NCBI RefSeq assembly: GCF_902488535.1
Contig: NZ_CABTWO010000010.1
Coordinates: 1-64,000, forward strand
Length of the DNA: 64,000 nucleotides
Direction of reading: 5' to 3'
DNA from: an uncultured Mobiluncus sp.
GTDB taxonomy: Bacteria; Actinomycetota; Actinomycetes; Actinomycetales; Actinomycetaceae
Positions 15,538 to 26,000 of the stretch are shown piece by piece. Below the pieces are notes generated by a model that had not been told where the DNA came from, did not search any database, and saw nothing but the letters and a program-made list of their open reading frames with translations. The position numbers were made by a program, and so were the translations under genes. How positions within the stretch are numbered: the first letter of the stretch is position 1; the number at the start of each line of letters is the position of its first letter.

Positions 15538-17988
15538 ATGAGTCCCAAACGTCACCGTTACCGCGAGAGCCAGAAAGCCGCTGCGCGATTGGCGCAAACG
15601 GAGGCTCCCGAGGCTACCAACCCTTCTCCTGCCCAGCGCTATCAGGCTTTCAGAGCGACCCAGCAATCCCCGGAACTTTACGAGTTCCAAGCGCTGTTCG
15701 ATTTTCCCCTGGACGACTTTCAAATCGAGGCTTGCCAGGTGCTCGATAAGGACCAAGATGTCCTGGTCAGCGCCCCAACTTCGGCTGGAAAAACCATAGT
15801 CGGTCTGTACGGGATTTTCCTGGCTTTGCGCCAAGGCAAACGCTTGTTTTACACCACGCCGATTAAGGCCCTGTCCAACCAGAAGTATCTGGAACTCGTG
15901 GAGTTATTCGGTGCGGAAAATGTTGGGTTGTTGACCGGCGATACCGCGATAAACGGCGACGCCGCCATCATTGTGATGACCACGGAAGTGCTGCGGAACA
16001 TGATTTATGCAGGCGCGCCGCTGGCGGACCTGGGATATGTCGTCATGGATGAGGTTCACTATCTCTCCGATCATTTCCGCGGGCCGGTGTGGGAAGAAAT
16101 CATTATTCATCTCGATGCGGCGGTGCGCCTTATTTCCCTTTCCGCCACGATTTCCAACGCCAAGGTGTTCGCTCAATGGCTCCAGACCTTACGCGGTCCC
16201 ACGACTGTCGTTTCTACCTCTGTCCGGCCGGTGCCGTTGAAACACTTTATGATTAGCGCCTCGGGGGAAATTCTGCCTTTGTTCGCCAAAGGCGAGGTGG
16301 GCGGACACCTGAACCGGGCTCTGTTAGCGCAGGCTGCCCAGCAGATCATGCCGCGCCGCGGCCGGATGCCCCGCCGGATACGTGCGGACAGACCGGCGGT
16401 AGCGCGCAGTCTGGAACAGCAAGAGTTGCTTCCGGCGATTGCGTTTATCTTTTCTCGGCAGGGCTGTAACGATGCGGCGGCGCAAGTGTTTGACGCCGGT
16501 TTGCGTTTCACCACCAAACCGGAGGCTGATCAGATTCGCCTCGAGATAGAGACCGAACTGGCAGGTTTCAGCCAGGGCGACCTGAGCGCGATTGACGTTT
16601 CGAACTGGGAAGAAACGCTGGCCGCTGGTATCGCCCCGCACCACGCTGGGTTGCTGCCGATTCAAAAGCAGCTGACCGAATCTCTGTTCGCAAAAGGCCT
16701 GATTCGCCTGGTTTTCGCGACCGAAACGTTGGCTCTAGGCATTAATATGCCTGCCCGTACCGTTGTCTTGGAATCACTGAACAAGTGGAACGGCCAAGAA
16801 CGCGCGAACCTAACGCCGGGGGAATACACCCAGCTCACGGGTCGTGCCGGACGCCGCGGAATCGATTCTGTGGGGCATGCCCTGACCCTTATGGAAGTGA
16901 AGAATCCCCCGCAGCTGCTGGCCAACCTGGCCAGTCAGCAAACCTACCCGCTACACTCAGCCTTTGTCCCTACCTTTAACATGGCGGCAAACCTGCTGGC
17001 CCGCACCACCTTGGAGGGCGCGAAAGAAACTGTCGAAAAATCGTTTGCCCAGTACGTGGCGTTGGGAAGTTCGCGCAAACTGTTCTCACAGCTGCGCCGG
17101 TTTGAAGAATTGGCCGCGAATCAAGAACGCGAGGCACACTGCGAGCGTGGGGATGTGCTGGCGCTGCTAGACCTGATGAACGCCCTGTCCAAAGCGGAAA
17201 AGCAGGCCAAACAGCGGCGTCACAGCGGGGAAAACACCCCCGAAAACCAGCAGGCCGACCGCCGGGCTATTGAACAGGCCCGCGCCCAGATGAAAGCCCA
17301 CCCTGTATACAGTTGCCCCGACCGGGACAAACACCTGGTGAAAGCCCGTCAGGCCGCCAAAAATCGGGAATCGGCCCAGATGACTCGCCAGAGGATAGAA
17401 AACCGCACCAAGTCCCTGGCTCGCCAGCTGGACCAAACCTGCCAAGTGCTGCGGGAACTGAACTATGTCGATGATGATTTCCGTCTGCGTGACGCCGGCA
17501 CCATGCTGCAATCGGTGTATAACGAGCGGGATTTGCTGGTCGTGGAATGTTTGCGCCGTGGCGTTTTCGATGATTTGAACGTGGCCGATTTGGCGGGGGC
17601 ACTCTCGGTGTGCCTGGCGCAAAACCGCACCGGAGGATTGTCCCGCTTGATTCCAGCCGAGGCTTCTCCCAGCCTGGCCACGGCGTTGGAATCCATGGGG
17701 CGGATTAACTTTGAAATCGCTACTCTGCAGCAAGAACACTTCCTCGAGACTTACCCGCCGTTAGAAACGGATTTGCTGCCCGGGGTCGTGGCGTGGGCGC
17801 AGGACGTCAGCCTTGGGCAGTGTCTGGAACTGACCGGCATGAGCGCGGGCGACTTCGTGCGGGTTATTCGCCAAGTCATTGACCTCGCCGACCAGCTGCG
17901 CAAACTGAATCTCGATCCGGCCCTGCAGACGAAATTCCGCAGCGTCATCAACCAGTTCAAGCGGGGAGTGGTGACGTGGGACTTCTGA
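15538..17988 (+). CDS. helY: HelY-type Ski2-like DEAD/DEAH-box helicase
   Basis: This 816-residue SF2 helicase resembles mycobacterial HelY. Motif I is SAPTSAGKT near residue 80, motif II is DEVH near 171, motif III is SATI near 202, motif V is ATETLALGINMPA near 397 and motif VI is QLTGRAGRRGID near 430. A long helical C-terminal region follows, as in Ski2-like proteins. The substrate is unknown; RNA processing or structured nucleic acid remodelling is likely from the family. It is somewhat shorter than M. tuberculosis HelY. It follows the small membrane protein by 12 bp and overlaps lnt by 13 bp. Confidence 0.9.
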   Translation: MSPKRHRYRESQKAAARLAQTEAPEATNPSPAQRYQAFRATQQSPELYEFQALFDFPLDDFQIEACQVLDKDQDVLVSAPTSAGKTIVGLYGIFLALRQGKRLFYTTPIKALSNQKYLELVELFGAENVGLLTGDTAINGDAAIIVMTTEVLRNMIYAGAPLADLGYVVMDEVHYLSDHFRGPVWEEIIIHLDAAVRLISLSATISNAKVFAQWLQTLRGPTTVVSTSVRPVPLKHFMISASGEILPLFAKGEVGGHLNRALLAQAAQQIMPRRGRMPRRIRADRPAVARSLEQQELLPAIAFIFSRQGCNDAAAQVFDAGLRFTTKPEADQIRLEIETELAGFSQGDLSAIDVSNWEETLAAGIAPHHAGLLPIQKQLTESLFAKGLIRLVFATETLALGINMPARTVVLESLNKWNGQERANLTPGEYTQLTGRAGRRGIDSVGHALTLMEVKNPPQLLANLASQQTYPLHSAFVPTFNMAANLLARTTLEGAKETVEKSFAQYVALGSSRKLFSQLRRFEELAANQEREAHCERGDVLALLDLMNALSKAEKQAKQRRHSGENTPENQQADRRAIEQARAQMKAHPVYSCPDRDKHLVKARQAAKNRESAQMTRQRIENRTKSLARQLDQTCQVLRELNYVDDDFRLRDAGTMLQSVYNERDLLVVECLRRGVFDDLNVADLAGALSVCLAQNRTGGLSRLIPAEASPSLATALESMGRINFEIATLQQEHFLETYPPLETDLLPGVVAWAQDVSLGQCLELTGMSAGDFVRVIRQVIDLADQLRKLNLDPALQTKFRSVINQFKRGVVTWDF

Positions 17989-19568
17989 TAGCTCTGCCCC
18001 TGGCTTTCATAGGGGGAGTGGCCGGAGCCCTGGCTTTTCCGCACTGGAATCTGTGGCTGTTGCTGGTTCCTTCCGTCATGATTCTGTTGGGCACTCTGCG
18101 CTGGCAGTACGGGCACGGCAAAACTGGGCGCCGGGTTCTGTTGGTGTCAGCAGGGTGGGGCCTCGGTTTTTTCGGTCCGCAGTTGACCTGGACCGGGGTT
18201 TCCGCTGGTTCGGCCCTGCCGTGGATTGCCCTAACGATTCTAGAGACGCTGTTTATCTGTCTATTTGCACAAGTGTGGGTGCGCGCCGAACAGGCCATCC
18301 CACGGTTTCCCCGTTTGTTCGGGCTGGCGCGGCTGGTTTGGGCGCCTTTGGCTTGGGTCGGGGTGGAACAGCTGCGTGCCCTGTTGCCTTTCGGAGGTTT
18401 TCCCTGGTCAAAACTCGCTTTTGCCCTGGTTGATACCCCGCTGTTGGCGTGGGCGCCGTGGGGCGGCAGCGCGCTAGTCAGCGGGGTCTGCGTGTTCATT
18501 GCCGCTGCCGTTCTGGAAATTCTGGGTCGGCACCGCGGCGTAACAGTGCGGATAGTTTCACTCATTGCCGTTGTCGCAGCTACCGTTTTTCCCAACTTGG
18601 CACACCCCGCGTTGCCAGAGATTACCGGCCATATCACGGCAGCGGCGGTCCAAGGCAATACCCCTGGTCGGGAGCCGCAAACGGCTTTCGGACAGCCCTA
18701 CGAAGTGCTACAAAACCACGTTGAGGAGTCTCTTCGCTTGCGCCAACGGACAGCTCAACACGTCGACGTGGTGCTGTGGGCGGAGAACGCGGCCGACGTG
18801 GACCCACGCACCAGCCCTCGTGCCGCCGCGTTGGTGAACGAAGTCGCCGAGGCTTTCCAAGAAGCCCCGCTCATCACCGGGACGTTGGGAGCCGGGGCGC
18901 GCGGACCGGGCGTACCCAGTCTCGCCGAAACCAACGCAACTTCCCTGCAAAACACCATCTTGGTGTGGGAAAACGGCCAAGCCAGGGACACTTACGCCAA
19001 AAAACACCTGGTTCCTTTCGGCGAGTACCTGCCTTGGCGGAAATTCTTTGCGGCTGCCATTCCCAGTTTCGCCGCTATGGTCCCTACTGACCTTACTGCA
19101 GGCGAAAGCGTGGCCCAGCTAGAGGTCTCGCTGGCCGGTAAAGATGTACTCCTAGCCAGCCCGATTTGTTACGAGATTGCCGATGATGACCTGGTGCGTC
19201 AAGCGGTCACTGGCGCGAACTTTCTCTACGTGCCGACGTCCAACTCTTTCTTTGGTTCATCTGACGAAGCTGACCAGCAACTCGCCATCGCCCGCTTTCG
19301 CGCCGCCGAACACGGCTTAGACACCATTCAAGTGTCCACCATGGATTCCACCGCGCGGATTGATGCCCGCGGACAGATAGTAGGCCGGGTCATTCCGAAC
19401 TTTGCAGCCGGCAGTTTCGTTACAGATATTCCTCTGCGCAGCGGGGCTACGCCCGCCACCGTCATCGGGGGACTGCTCGGTCTGGGATCGCTGATATTAG
19501 TGGTCTTAGCTGCGGTTTTACAAGTATTATTGGCTCTGTCAGAAAGTTGGAAACGTGGAAAACACTAA
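17976..19568 (+). CDS. lnt: Apolipoprotein N-acyltransferase
   Basis: This 530-residue membrane enzyme adds the third acyl chain to lipoproteins. About six to seven N-terminal membrane spans precede a periplasmic nitrilase-fold domain. The catalytic triad is visible as Glu in VVLWAENAAD (near 269), Lys in AKKHLVPFGEYLP (near 342) and Cys in SPICYE (near 397), and a last membrane span closes the protein. GTG 17976 has a GGGGAG ribosome-binding site inside helY. In mycobacteria this domain is fused to the mannose-phosphate synthase; here they are separate genes overlapping by 14 bp. Confidence 0.93.
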   Translation: MGLLIALPLAFIGGVAGALAFPHWNLWLLLVPSVMILLGTLRWQYGHGKTGRRVLLVSAGWGLGFFGPQLTWTGVSAGSALPWIALTILETLFICLFAQVWVRAEQAIPRFPRLFGLARLVWAPLAWVGVEQLRALLPFGGFPWSKLAFALVDTPLLAWAPWGGSALVSGVCVFIAAAVLEILGRHRGVTVRIVSLIAVVAATVFPNLAHPALPEITGHITAAAVQGNTPGREPQTAFGQPYEVLQNHVEESLRLRQRTAQHVDVVLWAENAADVDPRTSPRAAALVNEVAEAFQEAPLITGTLGAGARGPGVPSLAETNATSLQNTILVWENGQARDTYAKKHLVPFGEYLPWRKFFAAAIPSFAAMVPTDLTAGESVAQLEVSLAGKDVLLASPICYEIADDDLVRQAVTGANFLYVPTSNSFFGSSDEADQQLAIARFRAAEHGLDTIQVSTMDSTARIDARGQIVGRVIPNFAAGSFVTDIPLRSGATPATVIGGLLGLGSLILVVLAAVLQVLLALSESWKRGKH

Positions 19569-20301
19569 CCTCAACGCGAAAACTGTTATCGCCATCCCGA
19601 CTTATAACGAGCGGGAAAACCTGGAATGGATTACCGGCGAGGTTTTCGCCCAAGCCCCGGGGATTCATGTCCTCATTGTGGACGATAACTCGCCTGATGG
19701 TACCGGTCAGCTGGCGGACGCCTTGGCCGCGGACCACCCGCAGCTCCACGTGTTGCACCGGGAGGGTAAAGAAGGCCTGGGACCAGCGTATTTGGCCGCG
19801 TTTGCCTGGGCTGATAGTCACGGATTTACCTGGGTCGGGGAATTCGATGCCGACGGTTCACACCGGCCTCAGGACTTACCGCGTCTGTTGGCTTTGGCCC
19901 ACGGCAGCGGTCGTCCGGATCTGGTCATCGGTTCGCGGTGGCGCAGTGGGGGAGCGACCGCGGGGTGGTCTGCCTCGCGCCAGCTGCTGAGCCGGGCGGG
20001 AAGTTTTTATGTCAACGTGGTTCTGGGCTTGGGCGTGGCCGACACGACGGCGGGTTTTCGGGTCTATCGGGTCGATTTCCTGAACCGTTTACTGCAGCGT
20101 TACACGATTGAATCAAAAGGGTACGGTTTCCAGATTGAGATGACTTGGAGGACACGCCGGGCGGGGGGCAAGATTGTGGAAGTGCCCATCACCTTTGTGG
20201 AACGCCGGGCGGGTACTTCGAAAATGAGCGGGTCAATCATCAAGGAAGCGTTCCTGGAAGTCGCCAAGTGGCGGATTCGGGAACTGCTCCATAATTCGTG
20301 A
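19555..20301 (+). CDS. ppm: Polyprenol-monophosphomannose synthase (family 2 glycosyltransferase)
   Basis: This 248-residue GT2 enzyme transfers mannose from GDP-mannose to polyprenyl phosphate, the donor for cell-envelope mannosylation and protein O-mannosylation. Motifs are AIPTYNERENL near residue 13, VDDNSPDGTG near 42, GEFDADGSH near 94 (the metal-binding DxD region) and KGYGFQIEM near 188. It has no membrane span of its own, so it probably works with membrane-bound Lnt, as the fused Ppm1 of mycobacteria does. The GTG start lies within lnt, which indicates translational coupling. Confidence 0.92.
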   Translation: MENTNLNAKTVIAIPTYNERENLEWITGEVFAQAPGIHVLIVDDNSPDGTGQLADALAADHPQLHVLHREGKEGLGPAYLAAFAWADSHGFTWVGEFDADGSHRPQDLPRLLALAHGSGRPDLVIGSRWRSGGATAGWSASRQLLSRAGSFYVNVVLGLGVADTTAGFRVYRVDFLNRLLQRYTIESKGYGFQIEMTWRTRRAGGKIVEVPITFVERRAGTSKMSGSIIKEAFLEVAKWRIRELLHNS

Positions 20302-20355
20302 CGTTATGTCATTTTCCTTGGGCAGGGGCCACTTGATAACAAAAATAGGGTACTT

Positions 20356-20706
20356 TCAACGTCCGTAGTGGCGACGGCCGGTGCGCAGGGCTTCCAGACG
20401 TTCGTCTAACAGAATCTGGAGTTCCTCTTCGCTGCGCCGATCCATCAGCTGTTCCCAGTGGGTGCGCTGCGGCTTAGTGGTTTTTTCTTCTTGGAAATCT
20501 TCCACACCGTTGCGTATCGCGGTTTTCGAACAAACCGGACATTCCCAAGAGTCGGGCACTTCGGCATCTATCGCGAAGGGAACATCGAAGGCGTGGCCTT
20601 CCGGGCAGGTGTAGTCCACGTTTTGGCGCTCGACAAAAACAACGCCTTCTTCGGACTCGAGAGAATTGGAACCCATACGCATCCCGCGTAGTGCGCGATC
20701 AGCCAC
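20356..20706 (-). CDS. rbpA: RNA polymerase-binding protein RbpA
   Basis: This 116-residue actinobacterial protein binds RNA polymerase and the principal sigma factor and stabilises open complexes. The central zinc-ribbon-like fold has TCPEGHAF and WECPVCSK, and the C-terminal sigma-interaction helix is THWEQLMDRRSEEELQ. The start is GTG 20706 with a strong AAGGAGG ribosome-binding site. It is convergent with ppm, the same neighbourhood as in M. tuberculosis. Confidence 0.96.
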   Translation of the reverse strand: MADRALRGMRMGSNSLESEEGVVFVERQNVDYTCPEGHAFDVPFAIDAEVPDSWECPVCSKTAIRNGVEDFQEEKTTKPQRTHWEQLMDRRSEEELQILLDERLEALRTGRRHYGR

Positions 20707-20738
20707 GATAAGTGCCTCCTTGTAATGCTTAGCGGTTC

Positions 20739-20769
20739 ATTCTAACCGATTTGACGGATTTTTTCTCAA
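20739..20769 (-). promoter_or_regulatory. Candidate rbpA promoter
   Basis: On the minus strand TTGAGA (20764-20769) and TAGAAT (20739-20744) are separated by 19 nt, giving a start near 20732 and a short leader containing the AAGGAGG site. The remaining upstream region to 20888 is AT-rich (a TATATATT tract near 20826) and holds no gene I can see. Confidence 0.4.
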
Positions 20770-20887
20770 GGGCGGTGCCGGGGCGTTGGGATTGCCACCT
20801 AGCCGCGCCCCTCCAATCCGATAATATATATTATGTCATTTTATGTATTTCACGTTTATCCTGCTCAGTTCCCTAGGGTACGCGCAC

Positions 20888-20937
20888 AAAAAAGTGTCCC
20901 GGTCGAAACGCATCTCCCTAACCCTCGACCGGGACAC
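20888..20937 (-). terminator. Intrinsic terminator of the garA-ftsR-merR cluster
   Basis: A perfect 13-bp stem (GTGTCCCGGTCGA at 20894-20906, complement at 20925-20937) is followed on the minus strand by a run of T. It begins about 50 bp after the merR stop. Confidence 0.85.
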
Positions 20938-20988
20938 CACTGTCGTGCCAACGTTTTGGCACCGCGCTTGTGAACGCGAAAAAATTAG

Positions 20989-21555
20989 TTAGCTAACCTG
21001 GCGACGACGCGCGCGGCGCTCCGCCAGTTCATCGCGCACTACCACGTTATCGTCATTGATGTTCTCTACGGGCAGTTGCGCCAGCTCGCCCTCAATTTCG
21101 TGCCAGACGCGCCCCACCGCTATGCCGAACACACCCTGGCCGCCTTGCACCAAGTCGATGACTTCGTCCTGTGAAGTACAGGCGTAGACCGAAGCGCCAT
21201 CACTCATGAGAGTAATCCCCGCCAGGTCTTCCACCCCCATCTTTGACAAGGTCGCTACGGCCACGCGAATCTGTTGCAGGGAAACGCCGGTGTCGAGCAG
21301 GCGCTTGACTACCTTTAGCAACAGGCAGTCCCGGAAAGAATAAAGACGCTGTGAGCCCGAACCGCGGGCATTGCGCACGGAAGGTTCCACTAAACCGGTA
21401 CGAGCCCAGTAGTCGAGCTGCCGATAGGTAATCCCGGCTGCCTTGCAGGCAGTCGGTCCGCGAAAACCGGTTTCTTCGTCGATGACCGGCAGGGTTTCAC
21501 CAAACAGCATCCCCTGCTTTATCTGCGGTACTCCAGACTTGCTTGGCTTTTCCAA
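20989..21555 (-). CDS. MerR-family transcriptional regulator (second of the garA cluster)
   Basis: This 188-residue regulator has a MerR winged-helix domain around residues 28-100 (ACKAAGITYRQLDYWARTGL, SRQRLYSFRD-like wing), followed by a short effector or dimerisation region. It has no cysteine arrangement typical of metal sensors. It corresponds by order to the second MerR gene of the GarA cluster in mycobacteria (Rv1830 type). The bifunctional nuclease gene that lies between the two regulators there is missing here. TTG 21555 is preceded by GGAGG. The regulated genes are unknown. Confidence 0.85.
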   Translation of the reverse strand: MEKPSKSGVPQIKQGMLFGETLPVIDEETGFRGPTACKAAGITYRQLDYWARTGLVEPSVRNARGSGSQRLYSFRDCLLLKVVKRLLDTGVSLQQIRVAVATLSKMGVEDLAGITLMSDGASVYACTSQDEVIDLVQGGQGVFGIAVGRVWHEIEGELAQLPVENINDDNVVVRDELAERRARRRQVS

Positions 21556-21704
21556 GGCAACCTCCGTTCAAGTGTGTTTCTATTTTAGATTATGCACCAT
21601 AGAAACGTGGGCAAATGTGCGCGGCGCGCCCAAACCTTGCACTTAAAGTTTAAGTGCAAGCTAGGCCGGAAAACAAACCCATTTCCGCACCTAGCAGCAA
21701 AAGC

Positions 21705-22442
21705 TTACAGTTCCTCAACTCCGACGCTCAGCAACGCCTCGGCCAGAGACGCCAATTGCGCCGAAAGCTCCACCGCCCGTATCTGGGCGCGATCCTTGGC
21801 GGCGGCGTTATTTTTTTGCCGTTCCGGGGCGACCACTCGGTCAATCAAATCCAAAATCGCATTTACGGCCGAGTAAACGGAGCGTAAATTGCGTGGCTCT
21901 ATGCCCTGCTTTTCTAAGACTTCCAAAGCCTGCACCACCCCGACCGTACCGGAAGAAAATCGGGAGGAAAAATCCGGGCTAATGAGTTTGGCATTGACTG
22001 CCTTTTCCAGCAGCTCCTCGGAAGCCCCGGTATAAACCAGCAAATCTTGCAGCGTAATACGTGAGCTTACGGGCAGACGCATCTGGCCCTCCGAAGCCAC
22101 GACTCGCATGACCGGCTGTACCGGCAGTGGTTCCTCCCCAAAATCCAGCAGCCGCAGATTTTCGCCAATCTGATTCAGCGGTAGGTAACTGTCACGCTGG
22201 GCTTTCAAGGCATAGCGAATGCGCTCTAAATCAGCCAAAGAATAGCCACGGTATCCATTGGGCATCCGGGCCGGACACACAATCCCGTGCTTCTCAAAAT
22301 TGCGCAGCTTCGCCTGAGATACTGAAGGAAATTCCTTCACGATGATCTCATGGACTCGTCCAATGGACATAGTCGGCTCATGACTTACATCCGGGGGCCA
22401 CGAGCTGCCAACGTCATTGACCTTTCGGGCTACCTGGTTCAT
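21705..22442 (-). CDS. ftsR: MerR-family regulator, FtsR type
   Basis: This 245-residue protein has an N-terminal MerR helix-turn-helix (SIGRVHEIIVKEFPSVSQAK, then GYRGYSLADLERIRY) and a longer C-terminal helical domain, as in M. tuberculosis Rv1828 and C. glutamicum FtsR, which activates ftsZ. The ATG overlaps the garA stop as ATGA, so the two are translationally coupled. A role in cell division is inferred from that homology and the garA linkage only. Confidence 0.85.
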   Translation of the reverse strand: MNQVARKVNDVGSSWPPDVSHEPTMSIGRVHEIIVKEFPSVSQAKLRNFEKHGIVCPARMPNGYRGYSLADLERIRYALKAQRDSYLPLNQIGENLRLLDFGEEPLPVQPVMRVVASEGQMRLPVSSRITLQDLLVYTGASEELLEKAVNAKLISPDFSSRFSSGTVGVVQALEVLEKQGIEPRNLRSVYSAVNAILDLIDRVVAPERQKNNAAAKDRAQIRAVELSAQLASLAEALLSVGVEEL

Positions 22443-22885
22443 TTCTTAAAATTCACCGCCGGGTAGTAAGCCAATCGAAACTTGCCAATCTGGACTTCCT
22501 CCCCCGGTGCCAGCAGGTGAGACTCGACTCTCTCGCGGTCAATATAGGTGCCGTTGAGGGAGCCGACGTCACGAACCAAGTAACCGTTTTCTTGGCGGAG
22601 GAACTCGCAATGCCGGCGCGAAACCGTCACATCGTCGAGGAAAATATCCGACTTGGGGTGCCGGCCCGCAGTAATGCGGTCCGTATCAAGCAGGAAACGC
22701 GCTCCTGCGGAGGGGCCACGCTGTACGATTAGCAGTGCCGAACCTGCTGGCAGAGCCGCGACAGCATCCTCGTCAGCGGAGGACAAAACCCGCTTACCCA
22801 GTTCTGGTTCCGCCTCAGGAACGCCACCTATAGCCCCGAAAACTGCAGTTTCAGTAGGGTCCGGTCCTGGAATCGTGTCCGACAC
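22439..22885 (-). CDS. garA: FHA-domain regulator of 2-oxoglutarate metabolism, GarA/OdhI type
   Basis: This 148-residue protein has an FHA domain at about residues 65-130 with the phosphothreonine-binding signature (AGRHPKSDIFLDDVTVSRRH, GSLNGTYIDRERV). GarA and OdhI inhibit 2-oxoglutarate dehydrogenase and switch glutamate metabolism, controlled by phosphorylation of an N-terminal ETTSVF motif. Here the matching residues read TETAVF. The Thr phosphorylated by PknB (T22 in GarA) is kept as T13, while the PknG target (T21) is Glu12. The start is GTG 22885 with an AAGGAGGA site. It heads a three-gene cluster. Confidence 0.9.
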   Translation of the reverse strand: MSDTIPGPDPTETAVFGAIGGVPEAEPELGKRVLSSADEDAVAALPAGSALLIVQRGPSAGARFLLDTDRITAGRHPKSDIFLDDVTVSRRHCEFLRQENGYLVRDVGSLNGTYIDRERVESHLLAPGEEVQIGKFRLAYYPAVNFKK

Positions 22886-23057
22886 TTCGTCCTCCTTTTG
22901 AGAAAATTTCGATATCTCTACTTTAGTGGAACCGCCGCAAAAAAGTTAACCGATTTGTTACTTTTCGGTCTGTCACAGGCTAGAACGGTACTCCAGGCTC
23001 TAAAATGGCATTTGCACGTAAGTATTGAGATGGCAATCAGGTCAAAGGGGAAGTACA

Positions 23058-26000
23058 GTGACGGACGCAGCCTCCCGGGGATGGGCGCTTTCTCTGACTG
23101 ATACGCAGGTCGGAGTCACTCCCCTGGCTTCTCCCGCCGCCGCGCTGACTTTTCCCTTTTCCGCCAATTCCCTGAACGCGACCTATCGCCAGCTGCGCAC
23201 CGGCGGTATTTTCCCGCTTTCTGCCGCCGATGGGGGCACAGAGGCGCAGCTCACCACCGCCGAACACTGGCATTGGCTCTTGGCGAACCGGCGCGATGGA
23301 CTGGATTTACAGCTGGCTTTCGGTTTCCTCGCCGCAAACCGCGGCAACCTCCGATTTCCGGTTTTTCAGTCCCGCTTGACACCCGAACCTGACCGTCCGG
23401 TGGGCTACTTACGGCTGGCTAAGGACGAAAAACTGCAGCTCAACAGCACGTTGGTGCGCCTCTTGCAGCAAAAGTTTCAGATTCCGTCCCGCTGGGTCGG
23501 GGCGGGCCGAACCGCCCGCGGCCTCAATCTCGACGCCATTCTCGACGCCTTAGAGCAAGCTCTCCAAGACAGTCCCCTTAGGGCCAAAATGCACCTGGAA
23601 CGCCAAGCTGCCGTGGGATTGGCTCATCTCAGTTGGTCGCCGGCGCTGACCGACCTGAAAGCCCACCTTGAGGATTACCGCAGCTCCGCCCTGGTGCAGC
23701 GCTACGCCGCCAGCAACGCCCCCACCCAACTCTCCGCGGATACCGCAGACACTGCTCCCCTGGCTGCAGATATTTTCGCACCGCTAAAAGCCGACCGTAA
23801 ACAACTGCAGGTGCCGAAGTTTTTTGGTCAAGGCCACAGCCTCATTCTCTCTGGGGCCCCGGCGACAGGCAAAACTGATGCCGTCGTAAACACCCTGGCA
23901 CAGTCCCTAGTGCAGCAACACTCCGTGCTGGTGGTGGGCAGCCGAACCAGCCTAAAGCATCTGCGCAGCCGGGTTCGCAAAGCCGGGTTTGAACACGTGT
24001 TCCTCACCCTCGACCCGCAAGCCGCCGACCGTGATGAGCGCAGCCGGGCGTTACTGCGGGCAGCTTGGGATCGACCGGTCAACGCTGACGCGAGTTACCT
24101 CGATTCCTGCCGAGCTTCCCTGAAAACCTTGTCTCAAGATTTGGATCTGTACCTCAACCAGATTCACGAGGTTGGCCCCAACCATGTTTCCGCGTGGCAG
24201 GCCTATACCGCGCAAATCATGACCGCCGCTGAGCTGGAGCCCGAGGAACGCGTTTTGGCAGGCCGCCTGGCGGCGGCTCCGAACTTCCCCTACCTGTCTC
24301 ATGACCGGTCCGCCGCGGTGAAACTTGGTAAAGAACTGGCAAATCTGGATGCCAACTCGGTGAACGGCCTCGGCGCTAATCCCTGGTCCCTGGTCGGCGA
24401 AACCGCACGCAGCGTGGACCGTACGGAACTGAAATTGGCGTTGAAAGCCCTGGAACAAGCCATTACCCAAGCCCACCCCGCTGTGTTGGAAATCATGTCC
24501 GCCACTTCTGAACTGCAAGCTTGGCCGATTTTTGCCCGGTGGCTCGACTTGTTAGAAATTGGATACGGCAGGGCTCCCGTGGAACTGACCGAAGCGGAAC
24601 GCCACGCGGTCACTTCTAGCATTGAAACTTTGCAGCAGTCCCTGCGAGACTTGTGGGACGAGGCCACTCCCCTGCTGGAAATTGCCGCTCCCGCCTATCG
24701 CTCCGGTAAAGACCTGGATTTGTTAATGGATGCCCGCCACGCGGAAGCCTCCGGTGGTTTTACCCGTAACAGTCGTCGCAAGGCCGTGCTGGCGCAGTTA
24801 CAGCCCTACCTCAACGGGCCGGTCACCCCCAACAAGGTAGCGGACCTGTTGGAGGACCTCAACGCCTTGCGAATGCGCGCCGAAGCCTTGGGCTCACAAA
24901 TTAGCGCCAACCCCGTGCTGGGACTGAAAGATTTTGATGCCCTGGCTGACGACGCCACCGAAAAATTTGCAAATCACGCTGACACGGTGCTCAGCGCCAT
25001 TGAATTGAGCCGGTATCTGCCCAACCGCCGCTCAGATTTGGAGTCTTTGATGCCGCTGGCTCGCCAGGGCGGGCATCTAGGTCAGCAGGTACGGGCCATC
25101 TCCGAGGCTTTTGCTGACGTTTTGCAGTCTTTGCAGGTGTCCAGCCCGGATTTGGAAGCCTGGTCACAAGGCCTGCCGCCCCTGGGCCGTTACCTGCAGG
25201 TTCGTAAGGTCTGGGGGACGTCTCTCAGCTCTGAGGACTCGACGTTAGATGATATTTTGGCTTTCCGCGCGCTGACCCCCAAGTTGAAAGCCTTGGGTCT
25301 GGATGACCTGGTCGGGTGGGTGGCCGAAGGGAAGCTCAGCGGAATGGCTATTCAAGGAGTGTTGGAACACGCCCTGTCGGTCGCGGCGGTACGGGAGCGT
25401 CAGCGGGCTTTGTTGCAGCAGGGTTTCGAGCCCGAGACACACGCAGCTCAGGTGGAACGACTGTCGCTGAACTGCACGGAGACTCGCCGCGAAATCGTCA
25501 ATCAGGTTATTGCTGCGGCAGGCGGGTTCGCACAGCGAGCCGATAAACAGATTCTGCGCCGTTTCGGGGCACGATTGCGTGAAGAGAACTTTTCCATCCG
25601 CCAGGCTTTACGTGACGATTTGGAAGGAGTCCTGACCCGCACTCCGATTGTGGGCCTGACTCCGCTTGAGGTCATCACTTATTTGCCTAATTTTGCTGAT
25701 GAAACCCCCCGTTTTGATGCCGTGGTCATTTTGGACGCAGCCGAGCTGCCATCCGGAGCCGTGGTGAAGGCCCTGGCCGGAGCCACTCAAGCCATGTTTG
25801 TGGCGGCCCTGCCCGCTACCGTGAGTTTTGCAAAAGGCCGGGCGCGCAGCGTTTACGAAGCCGCCAAGTCGGCGGGTTTCCCCGAATACGAATTGACTGC
25901 TCGCTACGGCCAGGATTTGACCTCCACCCCCGGTCACTTGGCGCGGCTGTTGAGACCCGACAAGTTAGACACGTGGCCGGTGGCGCAGGTTCAGGCCCAC

